NCBI GenBank assembly: GCA_947584775.1
Contig: CANPWT010000023.1
Coordinates: 1 to 14,069, forward strand
Direction of reading: 5' to 3'
Source of the DNA: an uncultured Clostridia bacterium
Lineage (GTDB): Bacteria > Bacillota > Clostridia > Christensenellales > UBA1242
Length of the DNA stretch: 14,069 nucleotides
Made by a program: the position numbers and the translations under genes
Shown: positions 10,195-14,069 of the stretch, one piece after another
How the letters are laid out: each line of letters begins with the position of its first letter
How positions within the stretch are numbered: the stretch's first letter is position 1
Notes under the pieces: generated by a model
The model's database searches: none
Told to the model about the DNA's origin: nothing
The model's input: only the letters and a program-made list of their open reading frames with translations

Positions 10195-10223
10195 ATTATA
10201 TAAAATATAATAATAAAAGTCAA
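10195..10223 (-). promoter_or_regulatory. Sigma-A-type promoter for the giant lipoprotein gene
   Basis: On the minus strand a -35 box TTGACT (10223-10218, five of six consensus bases) is followed after exactly 17 bases by a perfect -10 box TATAAT (10200-10195). Transcription would begin near 10188, leaving a leader of about 92 bases before the ATG. I see no strong hairpin or operator in that leader. Chance TATAAT matches are expected in such AT-rich DNA, but the correctly spaced -35 makes this one credible. Confidence 0.65.
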
Positions 10224-10291
10224 AAAAATTAGCGAATATTGTAGAATTTTTACTCGCTTAATTAAATGAATTTTGAATTAACAAAAAATTA

Positions 10292-10320
10292 TTAAAAAAA
10301 TTAAAAAAATTAAAAAAATT
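10292..10320. repeat. Three tandem 9-base A/T units
   Basis: TTAAAAAAA is repeated exactly three times (10292-10318) and followed by TT. Phased A-tracts at about 9-10 base spacing can bend DNA, but slippage in A/T-rich sequence is an equally good explanation. Confidence 0.7.
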
Positions 10321-10399
10321 TAATAAAAAACATAAAAATATTACAATTTTTGCCTATTTTTTGCAATATTTTTAAAATTTTTTTATTTTTTGGCTGGTT

Positions 10400-10417
10400 G
10401 CCTATTTTTAAATAGGT
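10400..10417. repeat. Short palindrome in the richer patch of the intergenic region
   Basis: CCTATTT (10401-10407) and AAATAGG (10410-10416) are perfect inverted arms around two T; G10400 and T10417 could add a wobble pair in RNA. The left arm GCCTATTTT also occurs at 10352-10360. No T-run follows on either strand, so it is not a standard terminator. It could be a protein-binding site or a chance palindrome. Confidence 0.45.
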
Positions 10418-10661
10418 CGCGCACAGATAAAATTAGTAAAAAAATTGTTAAAAGTTAAATAAAACCTTTAATTGATTTCAAAAAATAAAAAAATTAAATA
10501 AATATACTAAAAAATTAATTTTAATTAAAAAAATTAATAAATTTTTATTAAAATTTGCATTTTTTAATGAATTTCTAATGATTTTTTAAATATTTTTATT
10601 ATTTTTTTAATTTATTTTTTAAATTTTTATTTTTTTAAAAAATTTTTTGTTCAAGTTATTT

Positions 10662-10697
10662 ATGTCAATTCAGCCTTAAATAAGTGTCTATTGACAT
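10662..10697. repeat. Inverted repeat with outward-facing TTGACA boxes
   Basis: ATGTCAAT (10662-10669) and ATTGACAT (10690-10697) are exact 8-base inverted arms separated by 20 bases. Each arm carries a perfect -35 hexamer TTGACA pointing outward: 10691-10696 on plus and 10668-10663 on minus. Neither is followed at 17 bases by a good -10 (TCTTAC on plus, AAATTT on minus), so an operator-like dyad is as likely as a promoter pair. Confidence 0.4.
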
Positions 10698-10752
10698 TGT
10701 AGGAAGTGCTTAATCTTACTTTAATTCATAAAAGATTTGATAAATGAAATAC

Positions 10753-10784
10753 AAAAACAAAGTTTATTGTAAAAACAAAGTTTA
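10753..10784. repeat. Direct repeat AAAAACAAAGTTTA, two copies
   Basis: The 14-base sequence occurs at 10753-10766 and 10771-10784, an 18-base period. Each copy contains the small dyad AAAC/GTTT. No function can be assigned; it lies about 250 bases upstream of spoIIID. Confidence 0.6.
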
Positions 10785-11019
10785 GTAAAACAAAAATATA
10801 ATATTAGTTAAAAAAGCCAATACATATAAAAACAAACTAATTTTATTGGGAGAAAATTTCAATTAAAAAGATTGTAAATTAAAATATAAACTTAGTTTTA
10901 ATAATATTTTTTAATAATTTTAAACTTATAATTTATATTTAAATAATTTTCATGCCAAAAAAAATTAAAATTTTACATTAAATTGTTATATTTGCCATTA
11001 TTCGACAATATATTACAGC

Positions 11020-11025
11020 AAGGAG
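11020..11025 (+). promoter_or_regulatory. Ribosome binding site fixing the spoIIID start
   Basis: AAGGAG lies 5 bases before the ATG at 11031. This decides the start in favour of 11031 over an in-frame TTG at 10983, which has no such site and would add 16 residues that SpoIIID proteins lack. Confidence 0.85.
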
Positions 11026-11030
11026 TAAAT

Positions 11031-11339
11031 ATGAACAATTATGATTTAGATAAGCGAATTATAGATATGGCTCATTACATTTTAGACAACCACACCACAA
11101 TACGCGCCACCGCAAAACAATTTAACATTTCTAAAAGCACGGTGCACATCGATTTAAGTGTAAAATTAAGGTATATTAACCCCGCATTACACGCGCAAGT
11201 TAAAGCATTGCTAGACGAAAATTTTAGCGTTAAGCATATTCATGGTGGGGAATCCACAAAACACAAATATGCACAGTTAAAAAGCAAAACAGAGGACGAA
11301 TTTTTAGATTATGACGAACCATATTATTTTGGCGCATAA
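11031..11339 (+). CDS. spoIIID: Stage III sporulation transcriptional regulator SpoIIID
   Basis: The product has 102 residues and matches SpoIIID over nearly its whole length. In Bacillus subtilis SpoIIID is a small DNA-binding protein, made in the mother cell under sigma-E, that activates and represses many mother-cell sporulation genes. The helix-turn-helix covers about residues 22-46 (TIRATAKQFNISKSTVHIDL), followed by INPAL (49-53) and the basic C-terminal stretch with GGESTKHKY (72-80). All are hallmark blocks. Two differences from the sequence I remember stand out: HIDL where family members have HKDL in the recognition-helix region, and HIHGGES where B. subtilis has HLRGGEA. The tail (EDEFLDYDEPYYFGA) is acidic and makes the protein slightly longer than the roughly 93-residue Bacillus form. 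It stands alone, with its own terminator. I cannot assign a sigma-E promoter with confidence. Confidence 0.93.
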   Translation: MNNYDLDKRIIDMAHYILDNHTTIRATAKQFNISKSTVHIDLSVKLRYINPALHAQVKALLDENFSVKHIHGGESTKHKYAQLKSKTEDEFLDYDEPYYFGA

Positions 11340-11363
11340 AAAACCGCTTTTGCGGTTTTTTTT
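11338..11363 (+). terminator. Intrinsic terminator of spoIIID, overlapping its stop codon
   Basis: AAAAAACCGC (11338-11347) pairs perfectly with GCGGTTTTTT (11352-11361) around a TTTT loop, and the T-run extends to 11363. The stem starts inside the TAA stop (11337-11339). Because the left arm is A-rich, the element may also work on the minus strand and stop leftward transcription from the filament operon, though 475 bases after that operon's last gene. Confidence 0.9.
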
Positions 11364-11838
11364 ATTTTTAAATATATTTTTCATTGTTTTTTTAATACAT
11401 TTTTTATAAGTTTTTAATAAATTTTTTATAAGTTTTTAATAAATTTTTTATTTTTTAAATAAATTATTGCTTTTTAATAATTTTTTTAATATTTTTATTA
11501 AATTTTTTTCATTGTATTTTTGTTGTTTTAAAAATTAATTATTTATTTATTTTTTACCATATAATTTGCTTTTTTATTTATTACAATTTAATTTTAAATA
11601 TATTTTTGAAAGCATTTAATGTATCAAATTTATTAAATAAACACTTTTTATTGCTATTTAATTTATTTGCTATTTAATTTCGCATTAATTATTCTTATTA
11701 AATTTGCATTAATTACTAAGGAATTTTTATTTATTTTAATAATAAAATATAAATTTTTAGGCAATTTTTTATTAAAAATTATTAATTTTTGCTTATTTTT
11801 TTGATTTTTTTATTATTTTTTTAATAATTTTTAAAATT
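11364..11838. other. AT-extreme convergent intergenic region
   Basis: These 475 bases lie between the converging ends of spoIIID and the filament operon. Row 11401-11460 has two G or C in 60. I see no gene or structured RNA. Short direct repeats are present: the 22-base tandem at 11401-11444, TTGCTATTTAATTT at 11651-11664 and 11667-11680, and GCATTAATTA at 11682-11691 and 11706-11715. An all-A/T dyad (11774-11784 with 11822-11832) follows the operon's last gene but lacks a G/C stem, so no clear terminator for that operon can be named. Confidence 0.75.
11401..11444. repeat. 22-base tandem repeat, two full copies
   Basis: Copies at 11401-11422 and 11423-11444 are identical (TTTTTATAAG, TTTTTAATAAAT), with the start of a third copy to about 11451. 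It is likely a slippage product in low-complexity DNA. Confidence 0.85.
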
Positions 11839-12456
11839 TTATGCGTTTTCAAAATAAGTGGTTACTTCCATTTTAAAGTTGTTTGCGTTTAATGTGCGCT
11901 CGTATTGTGCGTCTATTATAATGCCTTGACACAGCGTTATTGTTTGATTGCCGTCTATTGGGTTAATACTTTCATAAGAATTGGTGTCGTCCCGCACAAA
12001 CAAATCGGAATTAGGCTCGTAAATTAAAATGTTATCTAACTTTTTATTGTTTTGATACACCACAATTTCGCATTTAATTTTATATCTTCCGCTAGATTTT
12101 ATTTTTAATTTTAAGTCAAATTGGTAAATGCGGTAACCTTGTATATCGGCCGGCGTTCTAAACCGGTTAATTTCCTTGCCGTCCACAATGTAACTTGCAT
12201 CCGCCCCGCGGACATATAAAAAGCAGTTGTTATTTTGGTGAGTTACGGCAAATAATATTGCCACACCAACTATTGCCAACAACAATAAAATTGCAAGGGT
12301 GATTATAATAACTCGGTTGCGCCTTGTTCTAAACCTATATGTCCTTAAATTTTGCTCGTTTAGCGCCTCTAAATCTTGTATGTTAATGCTGTCCGATTTA
12401 AGTTTGGTGCGCAAATCTTTTTTCTCTTTTACATTTTCATTTGCAGGCTGTTTCAT
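11839..12456 (-). CDS. Single-pass membrane protein, last gene of TasA-like filament operon
   Basis: I do not recognise a named family. The product has 205 residues. Residues 1-48 are charged and predicted cytoplasmic, ending in the basic patch RFRTRRNR. Residues 49-71 (VIIITLAILLLLAIVGVAILFAV) form one membrane span, which with the positive-inside rule puts the C-terminus outside. The outer part (about 130 residues) is beta-rich with no enzyme motif. The start at 12456 is chosen because GAGGGGG lies 6 bases upstream and one base separates it from the preceding stop; an in-frame ATG at 12498 would run 41 bases into the preceding gene. Position after three filament-like proteins suggests a membrane anchor or assembly factor, by analogy with TapA beside TasA. 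That is inference; a sensor of the extracellular structure is an alternative. Confidence 0.8.
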   Translation of the reverse strand: MKQPANENVKEKKDLRTKLKSDSINIQDLEALNEQNLRTYRFRTRRNRVIIITLAILLLLAIVGVAILFAVTHQNNNCFLYVRGADASYIVDGKEINRFRTPADIQGYRIYQFDLKLKIKSSGRYKIKCEIVVYQNNKKLDNILIYEPNSDLFVRDDTNSYESINPIDGNQTITLCQGIIIDAQYERTLNANNFKMEVTTYFENA

Positions 12457-12457
12457 A

Positions 12458-13060
12458 TTACACCCCCTCACTAAAATCGGCAAGTGTGCTGCCTTCAACC
12501 GTTACAACAATTTTTACTATGTCCATATTAAATTTTGCGCTTTCGAATTGCGAATATGGAATAGTAAAACCTGTTAACATAGTTAAATTAGCCCCGCCTG
12601 GATATTTTGCCTTTTCGCCGTCATTATTTTGATAATAGAACCAATCGTCCGCGCCCAAAACAAAGCCTGCCGTGCTGGTTGTTGGTGCGCTTGCACCCGT
12701 TATTGTGCCATCTAAAACTGTTCCGCCCGCCCTGTTTAGCGCAACAATTTCAATTTTGTAACGAACATAATACGAATCTGTTCCGCTTGCTTCGTTGTTT
12801 TTTAAACTTAGGGTTAAACTGTTTAATTTGTCAGGCACAATTTCGCCAGAAAAGTTTACATAACTTTCTTTGTCTATATTAATTTCGGTTTCCCCTTGAT
12901 ACACGGACATGTTAATTGAACCAATGTTTACTTCAAGCAGCAGGTTTTTGCCGCCCACATTAAACCACGAATTTGTTGCCCCAATTGGCAAGCAAATACA
13001 CATCAGTAAAATTATTACTGACAAAACGCGTATTAAGGAAAATTTAAATTTAGTTTTCAT
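12458..13060 (-). CDS. Exported TasA/camelysin-like filament protein
   Basis: The product has 200 residues. Its basic N-terminus and hydrophobic core (about 9-25) end in PIGATNSWF, with export cleavage likely near Ala28. The mature part is beta-rich: YYVRYKIEI (97-105), DDWFYYQNN (138-146), and a C-terminal VKIVVTVEGS strand. This order of an aromatic-VR strand, a WxYY turn and a final V-rich strand is what I associate with the TasA/CalY (camelysin) group, whose members form extracellular fibres and are usually cleaved by SipW. The ATG at 13060 directly abuts the preceding stop, with GGAG 4 bases upstream. Family membership is by eye and remote; another secreted beta-sandwich protein is possible. 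It has no sortase signal or enzyme motif. Confidence 0.8.
   Translation of the reverse strand: MKTKFKFSLIRVLSVIILLMCICLPIGATNSWFNVGGKNLLLEVNIGSINMSVYQGETEINIDKESYVNFSGEIVPDKLNSLTLSLKNNEASGTDSYYVRYKIEIVALNRAGGTVLDGTITGASAPTTSTAGFVLGADDWFYYQNNDGEKAKYPGGANLTMLTGFTIPYSQFESAKFNMDIVKIVVTVEGSTLADFSEGV
12463..12469 (-). promoter_or_regulatory. Ribosome binding site fixing the start at 12456
   Basis: The minus strand reads GAGGGGG, then 6 bases including the upstream gene's TAA stop (12460-12458), then ATG. It lies inside the last codons of the preceding gene, so translation of the two is likely coupled. Confidence 0.75.
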
Positions 13061-13744
13061 TTAACTCCAACTTTCGCTATATCCCCAAGCATCGTCAAAC
13101 ACGGATAAATATGCGCCGTTTTCTGCCTGAACTGCATCAAAATTTATTGTTATTTGCATGGTGGAATTAAGCATGTCCACCGGTGCATCATTTAATAAGG
13201 TTAAGCCGGTTGCAAACACTATTGAACTGCCTGCATTTATTGCCGCTTTTGCGTAATACATTTTTTTGGTTTCCGCCCCGCGGGTTTTAACTGAACTTTC
13301 AAATGATTCAGCATATGGAATTACAAAATCGAAATACCTGCCATAATTTACAGTTTTGTCTATCACTCCCTCGGTGGATTTATAGGCATCTATCCAAAAG
13401 CGTACATAACTATTACCGCCCTCGGCTGAAAAGAATAGGCTGTTTATGTTAACATCGCTTGCGCCGTCTAAAACTTTAAGTTTAAAACTTTCTCCCCTGC
13501 CAATTGTTCCGCCCGCGCTTGTATAAATTGGGTAAACGGTTAATGTGTTTTCGTCCACAAGTTTTTCACTTGACGTGCTGTAACTATACCCAAATTTAAC
13601 ATCGTAACTTTCAAAACTTGCCGTTCCGCTAACCTTGCTAGAAAAGGAAAAGTATGAATAAGTTATATTTACCACGCACAAAACAAGCGTAAATAAAATT
13701 ACGATAATCCCAATTAATTTAGCCTGTTTTGATGTGTTTTTCAT
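13061..13744 (-). CDS. Exported TasA/camelysin-like filament protein
   Basis: The product has 227 residues. Hydrophobic residues 10-28 are followed by TYSYFSFSSKVSG (28-40), which resembles the SipW-type junction (small residue, then aromatic-Phe) of TasA and camelysin. Then come SFESYDVKFGY (43-53), YVRFWIDAY (113-121), MYYAKAAINAGSSIVF (162-177) and ITINFDAVQAEN (198-209). The last block, a strand ending in AVQA, is a strong family cue. The product is expected to be secreted and to polymerise or decorate filaments. AAGGAG overlaps the upstream gene's stop and lies 4 bases before this ATG, so translation is probably coupled. A neighbouring sipW-like peptidase would be expected but is not in view. 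Confidence 0.82.
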   Translation of the reverse strand: MKNTSKQAKLIGIIVILFTLVLCVVNITYSYFSFSSKVSGTASFESYDVKFGYSYSTSSEKLVDENTLTVYPIYTSAGGTIGRGESFKLKVLDGASDVNINSLFFSAEGGNSYVRFWIDAYKSTEGVIDKTVNYGRYFDFVIPYAESFESSVKTRGAETKKMYYAKAAINAGSSIVFATGLTLLNDAPVDMLNSTMQITINFDAVQAENGAYLSVFDDAWGYSESWS

Positions 13745-13752
13745 TTATCTCC

Positions 13753-14069
13753 TTATTTAAAGTATTTGTTAAATTCGCTTACTGCATCCGCCCAAACCGC
13801 GCTTTCTAAATAAACTTCACCTGCCTCTTTAACTTCTAATGTAACGTCTGAAGAAACGGTTAAGGACAATATGCTGTTTGCACGCACCACGCCGATGTAA
13901 TAATTGTAACTGCCAATTTTTACAATGCTCGAATTGTTGCCTGAGTATGTGCCCGAAAAACGGACAAAATAATTTTTTGTTGAATTGTTTACAATATATG
14001 CCTCGTGCGGTTGAGCGTTGCCTTTTTCGTTTACAATGTCGATATCGTTTGCAGCCGTTGCCCCGCCGC
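13753..14069 (-). CDS. C-terminal part of a third exported filament-like protein, 5' end missing
   Basis: The frame runs from the window edge to the TAA at 13755-13753 and gives 104 complete residues. It contains NYFVRFSGTYSG, then SYNYYIGVVRANSILSL, VTLEV and a last helix-like ADAVSEFNKYFK. The aromatic-VRF strand followed by a YY.G....S turn repeats the layout of the two next genes, so I place it in the same TasA/camelysin-like group with less certainty because the signal peptide is not visible. It ends 8 bases before the next gene, and its stop overlaps that gene's ribosome site, so it belongs to the same operon. Confidence 0.7.
   Translation of the reverse strand, partial: GGATAANDIDIVNEKGNAQPHEAYIVNNSTKNYFVRFSGTYSGNNSSIVKIGSYNYYIGVVRANSILSLTVSSDVTLEVKEAGEVYLESAVWADAVSEFNKYFK

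Larger units (their letters stand above)
10096..11030. other. AT-extreme divergent intergenic region
   Basis: These 935 bases separate the leftward giant gene from the rightward spoIIID. G+C is very low; rows 10261-10320, 10501-10560 and 10561-10620 each hold three G or C in 60. I find no reading frame with a credible start and ribosome site, and no tRNA-like or other recognisable RNA. It holds the giant gene's promoter, several short repeats listed separately, and a perfect TATAAT at 10927-10932 on the plus strand with no matching -35. That site is about 90 bases upstream of spoIIID and is only a weak candidate for its promoter. A slightly richer patch lies at 10391-10430. Confidence 0.75.

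Noticed and set aside
10400..10417. Hairpin as an intrinsic terminator
   Set aside because: No T-run follows the stem on either strand, and no gene ends nearby.
10230..10660. Replication origin in the A/T-rich region
   Set aside because: I see no DnaA boxes (TTATCCACA-like) and no dnaA or dnaN neighbour.
10292..10784. CRISPR array from the short repeats
   Set aside because: Repeats are 9-14 bases, A/T-only or nearly so, with no regular unique spacers and no cas genes.
10930..11020. Sigma-E promoter for spoIIID
   Set aside because: ATATT-like -35 matches and CAT...A.T-like -10 matches occur, but none pair at 13-15 bases; the DNA is too AT-rich to trust single boxes.
10983..11030. Upstream in-frame TTG start for spoIIID
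   Set aside because: No ribosome site precedes it, while AAGGAG sits correctly before the ATG at 11031 and SpoIIID proteins begin there.
11774..11832. A/T-only inverted repeat after the filament operon as a terminator
   Set aside because: Its 11-base arms are pure A/T with a 37-base spacer, a pattern expected by chance in such sequence and lacking a G/C stem.
12457..12498. Longer start (ATG at 12498) for the membrane protein
   Set aside because: It would overlap the preceding gene by 41 bases; the ATG at 12456 has GAGGGGG at good spacing and a charged tail followed by the membrane span.
12607..12882. Plus-strand open frame of 91 codons
   Set aside because: It is antisense to the 200-residue exported protein, whose signal peptide, ribosome site and operon position are convincing.

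Overview
This window looks like part of the chromosome of an AT-rich, endospore-lineage Bacillota (Firmicutes) bacterium, probably uncultured. Three things point there: a clear SpoIIID sporulation regulator, strong GGAGG-type ribosome binding sites with a sigma-A-like promoter, and a lipobox surface protein. Every in-frame Trp codon I read is TGG, and no in-frame TGA occurs over 10 kb, so the code is the ordinary bacterial one and not the Mycoplasma TGA=Trp code. Coding DNA is moderately AT-rich, but the two intergenic regions are extreme: several 60-base rows hold only two or three G or C.

Positions 1-10095 (minus strand) are a single uninterrupted reading frame, open at the left edge. It encodes at least 3365 residues of a giant surface lipoprotein: a lipobox signal peptide, a long run of beta-rich Ig-like sequence, and three modules of GLUG type separated by further beta-rich sequence. 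Its start has a textbook promoter (TTGACT, 17 bases, TATAAT) about 100 bases upstream. Positions 10096-11030 are an almost G/C-free divergent intergenic region with small repeats.

Positions 11031-11339 (plus strand) are spoIIID, a single-gene unit closed by an intrinsic terminator whose stem begins inside the stop codon. Another nearly G/C-free region follows (11364-11838).

Positions 11839-14069 (minus strand) are the end of a tightly packed operon of four genes (gaps of 8, 0 and 1 bases). Three encode exported beta-rich proteins resembling the TasA/camelysin family, which form extracellular filaments. The last gene encodes a single-pass membrane protein with a charged cytoplasmic tail, possibly an anchor or assembly partner. 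The dedicated signal peptidase (SipW) often found with such genes is not in the window; it would be sought upstream, beyond 14069.

Taken together, the window holds two separate cell-surface loci, a giant GLUG lipoprotein and a TasA-like filament operon, on either side of a lone sporulation regulator. A shared role in surface or matrix building is an inference from gene families and position only.
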